From positions 54,596 to 118,595 of the forward strand of contig JABANP010000135.1 of NCBI GenBank assembly GCA_013115135.1: a stretch of DNA of 64,000 bases, written 5' to 3'. The translations under genes and the position numbers were made by a program. The DNA is from Perkinsus olseni (lineage: Eukaryota; Perkinsozoa; Perkinsida; Perkinsidae). Positions 45,385-55,490 of the stretch are shown here, piece after piece (the stretch's first letter is position 1; the number at the start of each line of letters is the position of its first letter). Below the pieces are notes generated by a model. That model did no database searches and was not told the origin of the DNA. It worked only from the letters and a program-made list of their open reading frames with translations.

Positions 45385-47350
45385 CAGCAATATCGTGCCC
45401 TCCATAAGGCGCCATAAGGCCCTCCATATCTCTAAGTGCCCTTGATGAGGCCGGGGCTAGCCCTCATTCAGTCTATCAAAGTAGAGGATGATTCTTCACG
45501 CTTTCATTCCTATGTTGAAGTCGTGTGAGTTCCAAAAAGTATCGCAGTTTTCCATAAATTCCATGAGCCCGGCCCATCGAGCATCTTGTGGTATTGAGGA
45601 CCGCCGACAAGTCTTTGGAGAGAAGTTGTGTTTGAGCCACGGAACAATGTAAGTAACATGAGTTGGCAACTCAGAGTTGCGCACAACATAGGTCGGAGAG
45701 GAAATTTTACCCGTTGTTGGCATGAATGCACTATGCTGCCAGAGCTGTCAGCATGCCAGCGGTTTTGGTTCCACGTGTTCGCAATCGTGGAGGATTCACA
45801 AGATTGCACTCTTTGTTTTCGTCGGCTAGACCTGGAGAGGGACATGTAGCGATACAGCCCATAATGAATAGAGTGAGGGGTCAGCTCCAGCCATCCGAAA
45901 ACTAGGGACTGGCTGTCGCTCCACTCAGGGCTTTGCAGGCTTCCCAGTCGCACCAGGAAAGGTATCTTTGGAACTTCCAAATTGGCCTTCCATCAGTTCG
46001 GGTTCTTCCAAATTGGAAGAACCCGTCCCACAAGTGGCTGAAACATTAATACTATTGGTGCCGCGCCTATTTAGATAGTCGCGTTCTCAAATAACACACC
46101 TTCTTGCATCTAGCAAATGTCAATTATAGACGGTGGAAAGCAATTCGTCCTGAGACTCGGGGCCTGAGTATCCACGGGTCGCCTTCGACCGATACCTCCA
46201 CCTTATCAATAGATCATACGTCTGTGCTTCTGTTCAACGGGGCTGCCCACTATCCCACTGCGGAACTGACAGTTCACCAGCACATGAAGCGCACTTCCGG
46301 AAGTTTATGATATGGCCGCCGTACTAAGGCGTCAGGTGCTTCAAAGTTGCATGGTGTCTGGATCGTATATTGCCAGTTCGGGGTTACTGACTCGCAACAG
46401 TGTTCGAGATTCTTGAACCTTCGATCAGTCGACCTGGTTTGAGAACACGGATTGTGGTATGAGGAACCGACGCTACCATGGACATGTAACATGTTGCATC
46501 TTATCTCCGGCTGCAGTATCTCTATTTTCATCGTTATTTCTGGGTATTTGGGATTCCTAATGCCAATTTAGGAAGGAGTCGTTTCTCCCCTGCAAGCTGA
46601 CTCTTGTAGACTGCAAGTTGTGGCCCCATCTGCCGCAAATTGGCATGGTATTCTGGAGAACTTGCTCGTAGGGTATGAGGACGAACAGGAGAAACATTGA
46701 TTGCTGAGTACGTGGATTGGGAGCAACGATAGATGATGTACCGTCTTCGCTAGAATTTCCTTCCCTCCCGTGGGTGAGTGTTCTCTGGACCGCCTCGCGA
46801 AGCCCAAAGACGACTCTGACATTTCCACTTCTGCTCCTCTTCCTAAAGATTCCATAGTAAGGAAGGCTTCCTTAGCAAGTGAGCGAAGAGGTGTTTTCAA
46901 AGAGGTTGATATTGTGACTAGCCATGTATTTCTCCTTCCTACTAGGAAGTTCCTAGTCAAAGGTCTTGAATCCGCTAGCATCCGTGTAGTAGGCATGGGG
47001 AGCTCGAAGAGGATCCTATGAACACCGAGCGCTATTCAACTTGGCAGTCGAAAGGAACCCAACTTGCCTTGTAATATTTCGATAGCCTGAAAAAAGTCAT
47101 GAAACCATCACACACCGTGCCGAATACCTCAAATTGAGGTCCTCAATTCCCGCATAGTCATCCTCAACGCAGGATCCGGTTGGAGCAGCTTCATAATAAC
47201 GTCTTTAGCATCCTTTTCGGCTGCGCTGTAGCCTTCACTTCGTGAGTACTACCAGTATGGCATCTGTTGGTTACACTGATTACACTGAGCAGTCTGGCAT
47301 CACTGAATGGCTTGTAGAAGTTATACAGCAGTTCACATTTTCTGTTCTCG
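45385..47350. other. Decayed or non-coding region
   Basis: Open segments occur on both strands (minus 45510-45980, minus 46568-46996, plus 46770-47021) but overlap each other and show no recognisable motif, and none has a convincing splice context. A 25-bp near-perfect palindrome lies at 46000-46024. Confidence 0.35.
46000..46024. repeat. Short palindrome
   Basis: GGGTTCTTCCAA and TTGGAAGAACCC are exact complements around a central A. A related half (ACTTCCAAATTGG) lies 30 bp upstream. Confidence 0.8.
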
Positions 47351-47597
47351 TCCGATGGGAACGTTATAATATCCCCCGCATTAATTTCAGCAGATCCCCG
47401 AGCGTTCACGGGGACATGGTAAACTTGCACCGCTAGAGCAGACATGTCCTTGATGTTATGTTCACGCTTGGTAATGCCAAGTCGGCATGAAGGCGCTAGC
47501 TTAGCGCCTAATGGGCCTGAAACTCTGTCGAATCCGTTGGTGAAGGCGTCGGCTTCATCCGCAACCGAAACCGTTGGGGAGTGGGTCACGCCGTTTG
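47351..47597 (+). repeat. Direct repeat, copy 1 (partner 48251-48483)
   Basis: About 247 bp starting TCCGATGGGAACGTTATAAT, highly similar to the second copy. Copy 2 lacks about 14 bp around AATGCCAAGTCGGC. Both lie next to the kinase remnant, so this is a local duplication of its flank. Confidence 0.85.
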
Positions 47598-47915
47598 AGC
47601 CCTCCATTGGGGGTGTTGGCAGCAACAGCATCTGAGAGACCTGCTGAGATGGCCGCGGCGGACGATTTGTCGGGTGTGGCGGCTTCTCGAACTCTCTCAA
47701 AATTAGTGAGACGCAGCTGTGGTCGCTTGGGATACTCGTGATTGGTGTCCTGCGAGGTCACCCGAATGATCTCATGGTCGCTACCTGAGAATTCTTCGGA
47801 GAGTTTCCATTCATGTGTATGAACTCCGCCGAAGACGACTGTCTCGTCAATGTGCGACGAGCCGTTTCCACCCACAAAGGTGAGAACCGGGAATAAGTCT
47901 GGCCGGTTGATGATG

Positions 47916-48236
47916 GTCCCTCGGTGCTGTTGGCAGCATGTCAGCTTCAAATTGAAGCCTTCAATCACGTAGTCGTGAAGGTCCCCACCCTCCATGAATT
48001 CAGTAACAAGCCAGACCTACCCTTGCCCCTTAAAGACACCCTTTGCCTTGACGATGCTGGCATGATGCAACCTCCACAATAACTTATATTCATCCCTGAA
48101 AAAAGGTTCTGTAAGCAATAACGTGTCCCTCAGGTAAGTTCTACACGTTTTTTCGACTGAGCTTCTGCTTCATCCTCTTTATCGCCACTGCTTCCCCGGT
48201 GTAGATGTGGATCCCGAGAGACGCTTCCGACGGATA
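47916..48236 (-). pseudogene. Protein-kinase N-lobe remnant
   Basis: Minus-strand exons show EASLGIHIYTGEAVAIKRMK (beta-3 Lys), a 38-nt intron, then FFRDEYKLLWRLHHASIVKA and, after an in-frame TAG at the end of KGVFKGQG, VWLVTEFMEGGDLHDYV (hinge). No HRD or DFG motif follows on this strand, so the C-lobe is missing. It differs from the AGC kinase at 43-45 kb. The in-frame stop and missing catalytic loop mark it as a pseudogene. Confidence 0.65.
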
Positions 48237-48250
48237 AGATAGTTATACTG

Positions 48251-48483
48251 TCCGATGGGAACGTTATAATATCCCCTGCATTAATTTCAGCAGATCCCCG
48301 AACCTTCACGGGGACTTGGTCAACTTGCACCGCTAGAGCAGACGTTTCCTTGATGTTATGTTTACGCTCGGTATGAAGGCGCTAGCTTAGCGCCTAATGG
48401 GCCTGAAACTCTGTCGAATCCGTTGGTGAAGGCGTCGGCTTCATCCGCAACCAAAACCGTTGGGGAGTGGGTCACGCCGTTTG
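48251..48483 (+). repeat. Direct repeat, copy 2 (partner 47351-47597)
   Basis: See copy 1; same orientation, offset about 900 bp, with a 14-bp deletion. It ends where the retrotransposon remnant begins. Confidence 0.85.
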
Positions 48484-49452
48484 TGAGAGGGTGACCGTGA
48501 TTTGCCCGGGGCGGTCGCCCGTGGCGACGCAGAAAGTGAGAGCCCAGGGTCTGCCTTCGGCAAATCCATCAGTGTTGTGTATCCATTTCACAGCTTCAAG
48601 GATGCCCTGGAGCTCAGCTTCTGCTATGGTGCATTGGTCAGTTGCCTTGAAATGTAGCTTTACCCAGTTGTACGGGGATAACTTATCCCGGATAAGCACA
48701 CGGCGACACCAACTCCCGCAGACTTTCCAAGAAACGCCGATTCGTCTGTGAGAATGGATTAACTCTTGTTGGCGGCCGAAATGGCCTCAGAGATGGCCAG
48801 CTCTCTGGGCTTGATAATAACACTGAGGGGAGGACACCATGGTGGAGCGGGGTTGGGAATCCACCGCTCTACGTACGCACCCATGGGGCCGAATATATGC
48901 CCAGCATGGCCCAGAATATAGGCTGCCCAGCAGGTGGAGTCGAAGGCTGCACGCCTGCGTTCCGCAAACCAGAAGACCTCAATGTGTGGGGGGATGAGCC
49001 CTGCCATAATAGTGCGAAGGGAGTGGGCCGGATTCCTAGGTCCCCTCAGAGCTAGACTGGCTGCAAGACCACTGACTTGGCATAGGGGCTCCTGGATGGT
49101 TGGGGTAGAGCAGACCGTGGGTGTCATCAACGCTGCAGATCCCGTCCAGAGCAGCGGCAGTATGGCCGTTTTGTACGTGGCAAGGATGGCTTTGCCTCCA
49201 AGGCCGGCCCGCTCATAGCCGATTCTACATAGCATATTTAGCCTTCTCCTGGCTTCGCGCAGATGGTCTTTGCATGCCTTACAGAGGACAGACGTTGGTC
49301 AATCGTCACCCCCAACAGCTTGGTGTATTTGACCCTGAGCAGTGGTATCCCATCATATACCAACGGGCTTTCGAGTTTCCTTGGTATAATGACGTTGCGT
49401 TTCTGGGGGGAAAACTCCACACCGACTTTGCAAGCCCAGCTCTTCAGTTCGA
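48472..49452 (-). mobile_element. Non-LTR (LINE-type) retrotransposon fragment: RT C-terminus and RNase H
   Basis: On the minus strand, KVGVEFSPQKRNVIIPRKLE, PLLRVKYTKLLGVTIDQRLS is the typical end of a LINE reverse transcriptase ('KYLGV.lD..L'). It is followed by AGLGGKAILATYKTAILPLL, IFGPMGAYVERWIPNPAPPW, then RNase H segments LTDESAFLGKSAGVGVAVCL and CTIAEAELQGILEAVKWIHN. At least two frame changes and stops make it inactive. The RT is cut off at about 49452, exactly where the snRNA tandem array starts. Confidence 0.75.
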
Positions 49453-49629
49453 GCTGAAGGTGATGCTGCTTGTCGGAGAGAATTGGATGGACTTGAGGTG
49501 CGCGAGAGGAAAATTGGCGGTATGGCTGGAGAACGCGTGAGCTGAGGATTCCGGTGGTGTGAGCAAATTGGAGAGTGCGCGGGTGAATTCGGAGAAATCG
49601 CGAGGAAATGGTCAGTGGTGTGTGGGAAA

Positions 49630-50240
49630 TGGAGACCGCGGGGTTGAACTCGGCTGCTTCGGTTACCGCAGCGTGTAATAAAGGTGTTGTCGGATAGGCC
49701 AGCGTAGAATGAAGTCGGCGAGAATCGAACTTGAGTGGGAATGCGGAGGTAGGCGGGATGGATCCTGGGTGTTTCGGTTACCGCAGCATGGGATGGAGTT
49801 GGTGGGAGTTGAACTTCCCTAAAGGTGAGCAGTTCGGTGGGATCGAACCCACGTGTTCCCGGGTAGCCAGCGCGGAGTGAAGTGGGTGGTAATTGAGCAT
49901 GAGTGGGGAATGCGCAGCTAGTGAGGATCGAACTCGGGTGTTTCGGTTACCGCAGCATGGGATGGAGTTGGTGGGAGTTGAACTTCCTTAAAGGTGAGCA
50001 GATTGAACCTGCGTGATCTCTAAGGGCCCAGAATGGAGTGAAGTCACCGAGAATTGAACTCGCGTGAGGAATGCGCAGCTACAGGGATCGATCCTGGTCG
50101 TTTCGATTTCCTCAGCGTGGAATGAAGTCGGTGAGAATCGAACTCGAGTGGCGAGAGTGTGGTCCGCAGGGATTGAACCTGGGTCGTTCGCATGAAAGAT
50201 AGCCTGAATGTCTCCAACTGGGATTGAACCTGCGCCCGGT
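49630..50240 (-). repeat. Cluster of tRNA T-arm / Pol III B-box-like motifs, copy 1
   Basis: About a dozen minus-strand matches or near matches to the B-box/T-loop consensus GGTTCGAATCC, for example GGTTCGATCCCACC, CAGGTTCAATCCC, GAGTTCGATTCTC and AAGTTCAACTCCC, spaced about 26-84 bp. Several lie in a larger degenerate repeat containing TTCGGTTACCGCAGC (plus strand). The T stems are imperfect (loops of 6-8 nt or mismatches) and no full cloverleaf with an A box and anticodon arm was found, so these are tRNA-like remnants or isolated B boxes, not clear tRNA genes. Confidence 0.6.
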
Positions 50241-50467
50241 TGGGTTGGACAGTGTCAATTACGAGGAAGACTGGAGGATATCGTTGAGGAGTGACCTACG
50301 GCAGGGCCTGGGCCTTGGAGTACAAGTCGGAGATAAGACGGAAGAGAATGGATGGATTGGGCATGAGTAATAAGTCGGGATGGTCGACTTTTTCGTTTCT
50401 TGGAATTTAGTGGCGCCGCGAGAATTTTATGCTACCGGCACGACCACAACCTGGACCCCTATATGTT

Positions 50468-50552
50468 ACCGTAGCCATCTTGGCTCAAGGTAAATATCAG
50501 GTCCGCTCGCTAGGCTGCAGCCGAAAGGTGAATGCCGGTGACGACCCTTTTT
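50468..50552 (+). ncRNA. Spliced leader (SL) RNA, copy 1
   Basis: Donor RNA for trans-splicing of nuclear mRNAs. The exon is 50468-50489 (22 nt: A, then CCGTAGCCATCTTGGCTCAA, then G) and is followed directly by GTAAATAT, a donor site. The exon contains ATCTTGG, the proposed Sm-binding site in this lineage. The intron-like part can fold (GGCTGCAGCC, GCCGGTGACGA) and ends before a T-run (50548-50552), taken as the 3' end, giving about 85 nt. A TATA-like CCTATATG lies just upstream. It faces away from the snRNA genes that follow. Confidence 0.95.
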
Positions 50553-50747
50553 GTATACCGGTCGGTGAAGTTGGACTGCAGCATGAGTGGACGAAATTGG
50601 GGTGCAGTTGTACCTGACGAACTCGAGACGCAGCATGACTTGGCGAACTCGAAGTGCAGCATTTCAGGAATTTTCTGCACCTCGACTTCGCCCAGTGGTG
50701 GTGACAGTAGACTGCAACTGAACTTCGTCCGACTTGTCACCCCCGCA

Positions 50748-50882
50748 CCCCCTGGACAATGTTAGCCCAATGTTTGTCCCGTCCTGTCCTGTCCCGTCCC
50801 TTTCACTTCTGCCGCCCAAGTGATCCCAAGGCCAGTGCTGCGAGCTGCCCGACCATTGCCGCCATCAACATTGTCCAGGGGG
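50748..50882. repeat. Inverted-repeat-flanked element, copy 1
   Basis: Exact 16-nt arms (CCCCCTGGACAATGTT at 50748-50763 and its complement at 50867-50882) enclose 103 nt with a pyrimidine-rich part (GTCCCGTCCTGTCCTGTCCC). It recurs at 54097-54231, 57449-57583 and 60801-60935. It may be a structured RNA or a small inserted element. Confidence 0.75.
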
Positions 50883-50994
50883 AGCGGGGTCAGAGATTAT
50901 TGGATGAAGTAGTACGGGAATATCGAGTATTGCCGGACAGAAGTGCTGGATATCGTGAAGTGTTCGTCTTCGTAAGATGATGAATTGATTAAAG

Positions 50995-51132
50995 TTGCCT
51001 CATGCGAGGCGCCCTAAAAATTGCGACGGGATCCGTTAGAATCTCGCGACGGGAATTGGAGTAGTTTTCAACTAGCAAAAGCGCATCTCCGCAAGGCGTC
51101 ATAGATAGCGCTATTGCCCCTCCCGCAAGGAT
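50995..51132 (-). ncRNA. U4 snRNA, copy 1
   Basis: Spliceosomal RNA that chaperones U6. On the minus strand, the 5' part ATCCTTGCGGGAGGGGCAAT aligns with the human U4 5' end, followed by the 5' stem-loop and the segment TTTTGCTAGTTGAAAAC (human ATTGCTAATTGAAAAC, U4/U6 stem I region). The Sm site is GCAATTTTTAG, then a terminal hairpin GCCTCGCATGAGGC. Length is about 138 nt (human 145). Ends are inferred. Confidence 0.9.
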
Positions 51133-51306
51133 AGTATGAAATTGCTCTGCAGCACTGTATTGTGGCTGGGAGGTGAATGATATCTGGTAATATCATAGGA
51201 ATGGCAAAGAAAATGAAGGCTTCGCTCTTCCCTCTTCTTGGAGTACGGCCAATTCTGTAGCCATTCCGTTCTCTGCCATCGTTGGGATTCGTGAATTATT
51301 TGAGAG

Positions 51307-51421
51307 TTGGAGCGTGGGCTCCGCAAAAATTGTTGTAGTTCACATGAGTGCAGTCATGCCACACGGCAATCTTTAGTAAAAGGCGAAAGATTGATTCGCT
51401 TTGAGATGACCGCTGTGATAT
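51307..51421 (-). ncRNA. U5 snRNA, copy 1
   Basis: On the minus strand, the invariant loop 1 ATCTTTCGCCTTTTACTAAA is identical to the human one, with flanking stems (GGTCAT/ATGACT). The Sm site is ACAATTTTTGC followed by a terminal hairpin GGAGCCCACGCTCC. The 5' end starting ATATCACAGCGG gives about 115 nt (human 116). Loop 1 aligns exon ends during both cis- and trans-splicing. Confidence 0.95.
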
Positions 51422-51615
51422 TTAGTAATGCCATCGAGCGAACTTGCTCCGCAGCCGAGGCAGTGGATATCTGGTAGTAGTGGGAGGGATGGCGAAAGAA
51501 TGAAGTGACTCTAACTTGGCATTGGCTCGACTCGTCCATAGTCATTCGAATTGATTCGAGTGTGGCATGAATTCGACGAGATCAGGAGAGATTTGGAGAG
51601 TATTGGATTATAGTT

Positions 51616-51789
51616 GGTGCCAGCGCTATCTCTTCGTTTACGCTACGGCACCGCTACCAGAAATTTTGCTGTGGAACCCACACTTGGTAGGCCCTGGAGC
51701 TTTACAGTCCTCAGAAGTCGTGCAGTGAGCTGCTCCGCCCCACGAGAGCGAGCTGCTTGAGCCTCGCCCAACGCCAGCCAGGTAAGTTG
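51616..51789 (-). ncRNA. U1 snRNA, copy 1
   Basis: On the minus strand the 5' end reads CAACTTACCTGGC, containing the ACTTACCT complement of the 5' splice site. The 3' part has the Sm-type site AATTTCTGGTAGCGGTGCC (human AATTTGTGGTAGTGG) inside a closing stem-loop ending GCTGGCACC. Length is about 174 nt (human 164). U1 serves cis-splicing of the many short introns seen in this window. Confidence 0.93.
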
Positions 51790-51949
51790 CACTTCAATTT
51801 CGCGGAAAATCCTTTACGTGGATTGATGCGTCCGAAATTCGCTAACTTTTAGATGGGGACCAAAAATTTCGATGCCGCGCGTCATTGGGATTTTCTGGCA
51901 TCGAATTGGATTCCAAATTTGATTGAGAGTTGCCTCGTGAGAGGCTCGG

Positions 51950-52141
51950 GTCCGCCACACTCGGCAATACGTGCAGGGCCGAGGCGACAGTTGAGTTGGG
52001 ACGCGGTCAGAGACCAGAGTCACCCACTCCCCTGGAAAAAATTGTTGTGACAGTTCTAGCTTGCAGTAGCAAGCATATGAGTTGTCACACTCATAAGAAC
52101 AGATACTACACTTGATCATAGCCAAAAGGCCGAGAAGGTAT
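51950..52141 (-). ncRNA. U2 snRNA, copy 1
   Basis: On the minus strand: ATACCTTCTCGGCCTTTTGG (human ATCGCTTCTCGGCCTTTTGG), then ATCAAGTGTAGTATCTGTTC with the branch-site recognition GTAGTA. Hairpins ATGAGTGTGACAACTCAT (IIa) and GCTTGCTACTGCAAGC, Sm site CAATTTTTTCC, and stem-loop IV CTCGGCCCTGCACGTATTGC closing with CGAG. Length is about 190 nt (human 188); the 3' end is approximate. Confidence 0.96.
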
Positions 52142-52189
52142 GCGAATATGAGGCGCAGAGGCGCCTTTATAGGAAGAGAGGCGTCAGAA

Positions 52190-52808
52190 ATATGGTAGAA
52201 AGAGAAGGGAAGGCATGCGTGCTCTCAGTTGTTGTATTCCCCAAAAATGTCCCTTTCTGTGTCGTGGGCATGCGTGGATACCGTGCTGGCGTCGAATTTG
52301 GTCGCAGTTACCATGGATGGCAAGTGAATGCGATAGGACTGGCTGTTGCGAGTGAATGGAGAGGGATGCGCAGATTTGAGAATGGTGATAGATCGCGAGA
52401 GAGTTGCAACGCTGGCATCACCACAGAAAGTCGATTTTTGTCGGCGGGAGTTGAATGGACAGCGTAAGAGAATGGCTGGGTGATTCTCGTTGGATTGTCT
52501 ATGATTGGTGTGCGAAAAGTTGGGCCTAAAATCGTGGTGATACGGTGCGAAATAAAAAAGAGAGAATAATAAATAATAATTATTTTTTGTAATTGCTGTG
52601 TCACCAGTCACCACAATTTTCTGTGTGGTGGATGAGAAATTCATTAGGTTGACAGTGGTTCTTCACTGTAGTCCAATGGTAAATTTGTGGTGATACGGGG
52701 AATGTTGGTTATCGGGTGAGCATCGCATGATAAGTACCAATCGCTGCGGATATACCGTGGAATTCGAGATAAGGCTCCCGTGGCCGGTGAATTGTTCCGA
52801 GCTGAGAG
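52190..52808. other. Array spacer downstream of U2, copy 1
   Basis: Follows the U2 5' end. It must contain the U2 promoter (first about 100 bp; GGCGCCTTTATAGG lies 15-30 bp upstream of U2). No further RNA gene was recognised; an A-rich tract (52550-52600) varies in length between copies. Open frames here are not supported as genes. Confidence 0.5.
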
Positions 52809-52979
52809 TGATGCTGCTTGTCGGAGAGAATGGATGGACTTGAGGTGCGCGAGAGGAAAATTGGCGGTATGGCTGGAGAACGCGTGAGCTGAGGATTCCG
52901 GTGGTGTGAGCAAATTGGAGAGTGCGCGGGTGAATTCGGAGAAATCGCGAGGAAATGGTCAGTGGTGTGTGGGAAATGG

Positions 52980-53589
52980 AGACCGCGGGGGTTGAACTCG
53001 GCTGCTTCGGTTACCGCAGCGTGTAATAAAGGTGTTGTCGGATAGGCCAGCGTAGAATGAAGTCGGCGAGAATCGAACTTGAGTGGGAATGCGGAGGTAG
53101 GCGGGATGGATCCTGGGTGTTTCGGTTACCGCAGCATGGGATGGAGTTGGTGGGAGTTGAACTTCCCTAAAGGTGAGCAGTTCGGTGGGATCGAACCCAC
53201 GTGTTCCCGGGTAGCCAGCGCGGAGTGAAGTGGGTGGTAATTGAGCATGAGTGGGGAATGCGCAGCTAGTGAGGATCGAACTCGGGTGTTTCGGTTACCG
53301 CAGCATGGGATGGAGTTGGTGGGAGTTGAACTTCCTTAAAGGTGAGCAGATTGAACCTGCGTGATCTCTAAGGGCCCAGAATGGAGTGAAGTCACCGAGA
53401 ATTGAACTCGCGTGAGGAATGCGCAGCTACAGGGATCGATCCTGGTCGTTTCGATTTCCTCAGCGTGGAATGAAGTCGGTGAGAATCGAACTCGAGTGGC
53501 GAGAGTGTGGTCCGCAGGGATTGAACCTGGGTCGTTCGCATGAAAGATAGCCTGAATGTCTCCAACTGGGATTGAACCTGCGCCCGGTT
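52980..53589 (-). repeat. tRNA T-arm-like motif cluster, copy 2
   Basis: Same arrangement as copy 1, with one extra G (CGCGGGGGTTGAAC). Confidence 0.6.
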
Positions 53590-53816
53590 GGGTTGGACAG
53601 TGTCAATTACGAGGAAGACTGGAGGATATCGTTGAGGAGTGACCTACGGCAGGGCCTGGGCCTTGGAGTACAAGTCGGAGATAAGACGGAAGAGAATGGA
53701 TGGATTGGGCATGAGTAATAAGTCGGGATGGTCGACTTTTTTCGTTTCTTGGAATTTAGTGGCGCCGCGAGAATTTTATGCTACCGGCACGACCACAACC
53801 TGGACCCCTATATGTT

Positions 53817-53901
53817 ACCGTAGCCATCTTGGCTCAAGGTAAATATCAGGTCCGCTCGCTAGGCTGCAGCCGAAAGGTGAATGCCGGTGACGACCCTTTT
53901 T
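53817..53901 (+). ncRNA. SL RNA, copy 2
   Basis: Exon 53817-53838, donor GT at 53839; T-run end at 53897-53901. Identical to copy 1 in the transcribed part as read. Confidence 0.95.
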
Positions 53902-54343
53902 GTATACCGGTCGGTGAAGTTGGACTGCAGCATGAGTGGACGAAATTGGGGTGCAGTTGTACCTGACGAACTCGAGACGCAGCATGACTTGGCGAACTCG
54001 AAGTGCAGCATTTCAGGAATTTTCTGCACCTCGACTTCGCCCAGTGGTGGTGACAGTAGACTGCAACTGAACTTCGTCCGACTTGTCACCCCCGCACCCC
54101 CTGGACAATGTTAGCCCAATGTTTGTCCCGTCCTGTCCTGTCCCGTCCCTTTCACTTCTGCCGCCCAAGTGATCCCAAGGCCAGTGCTGCGAGCTGCCCG
54201 ACCATTGCCGCCATCAACATTGTCCAGGGGGAGCGGGGTCAGAGATTATTGGATGAAGTAGTACGGGAATATCGAGTATTGCCGGACAGAAGTGCTGGAT
54301 ATCGTGAAGTGTTCGTCTTCGTAAGATGATGAATTGATTAAAG

Positions 54344-54481
54344 TTGCCTCATGCGAGGCGCCCTAAAAATTGCGACGGGATCCGTTAGAATCTCGCGACG
54401 GGAATTGGAGTAGTTTTCAACTAGCAAAAGCGCATCTCCGCAAGGCGTCATAGATAGCGCTATTGCCCCTCCCGCAAGGAT
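54344..54481 (-). ncRNA. U4 snRNA, copy 2
   Basis: Same motifs as copy 1 (TTGCTAGTTGAAAAC, Sm site GCAATTTTTAG, terminal hairpin). Confidence 0.9.
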
Positions 54482-54655
54482 AGTATGAAATTGCTCTGCA
54501 GCACTGTATTGTGGCTGGGAGGTGAATGATATCTGGTAATATCATAGGAATGGCAAAGAAAATGAAGGCTTCGCTCTTCCCTCTTCTTGGAGTACGGCCA
54601 ATTCTGTAGCCATTCCGTTCTCTGCCATCGTTGGGATTCGTGAATTATTTGAGAG

Positions 54656-54770
54656 TTGGAGCGTGGGCTCCGCAAAAATTGTTGTAGTTCACATGAGTGC
54701 AGTCATGCCACACGGCAATCTTTAGTAAAAGGCGAAAGATTGATTCGCTTTGAGATGACCGCTGTGATAT
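54656..54770 (-). ncRNA. U5 snRNA, copy 2
   Basis: Loop 1 GCCTTTTAC and Sm site CAATTTTTGC unchanged from copy 1. Confidence 0.95.
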
Positions 54771-54964
54771 TTAGTAATGCCATCGAGCGAACTTGCTCCG
54801 CAGCCGAGGCAGTGGATATCTGGTAGTAGTGGGAGGGATGGCGAAAGAATGAAGTGACTCTAACTTGGCATTGGCTCGACTCGTCCATAGTCATTCGAAT
54901 TGATTCGAGTGTGGCATGAATTCGACGAGATCAGGAGAGATTTGGAGAGTATTGGATTATAGTT

Positions 54965-55138
54965 GGTGCCAGCGCTATCTCTTCGTTTACGCTACGGCAC
55001 CGCTACCAGAAATTTTGCTGTGGAACCCACACTTGGTAGGCCCTGGAGCTTTACAGTCCTCAGAAGTCGTGCAGTGAGCTGCTCCGCCCCACGAGAGCGA
55101 GCTGCTTGAGCCTCGCCCAACGCCAGCCAGGTAAGTTG
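54965..55138 (-). ncRNA. U1 snRNA, copy 2
   Basis: 5' ACTTACCTGG and 3' AATTTCTGGTAGCGG unchanged from copy 1. Confidence 0.93.
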
Positions 55139-55298
55139 CACTTCAATTTCGCGGAAAATCCTTTACGTGGATTGATGCGTCCGAAATTCGCTAACTTTTA
55201 GATGGGGACCAAAAATTTCGATGCCGCGCGTCATTGGGATTTTCTGGCATCGAATTGGATTCCAAATTTGATTGAGAGTTGCCTCGTGAGAGGCTCGG

Positions 55299-55490
55299 GT
55301 CCGCCACACTCGGCAATACGTGCAGGGCCGAGGCGACAGTTGAGTTGGGACGCGGTCAGAGACCAGAGTCACCCACTCCCCTGGAAAAAATTGTTGTGAC
55401 AGTTCTAGCTTGCAGTAGCAAGCATATGAGTTGTCACACTCATAAGAACAGATACTACACTTGATCATAGCCAAAAGGCCGAGAAGGTAT
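55299..55490 (-). ncRNA. U2 snRNA, copy 2
   Basis: 5' CTTCTCGGCCTTTTGGC, GTAGTA branch-site pairing region and stem IV unchanged from copy 1. Confidence 0.96.

Noticed and set aside
49838..49870. Complete tRNA gene at the best T-arm match (GGTTCGATCCCACC)
   Set aside because: The T loop is short by one base and no D arm, anticodon arm or acceptor pairing could be found in range.
50278..50340. Possible 5S rRNA in the array (CTACGGCAGGGCCTGGGCCT)
   Set aside because: Only scattered similarity to 5S; no conserved internal control region or paired ends could be laid out.
51814..52125. 103-codon minus-strand open frame in every unit
   Set aside because: It overlaps the U2 snRNA and is a shadow of that RNA gene.
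52192..52467. Open frame of 91 codons repeated in each array unit (and its antisense partner)
   Set aside because: Conserved only because the units are near-identical; no domain, no intron signals, and it lies in spacer next to the U2 promoter.
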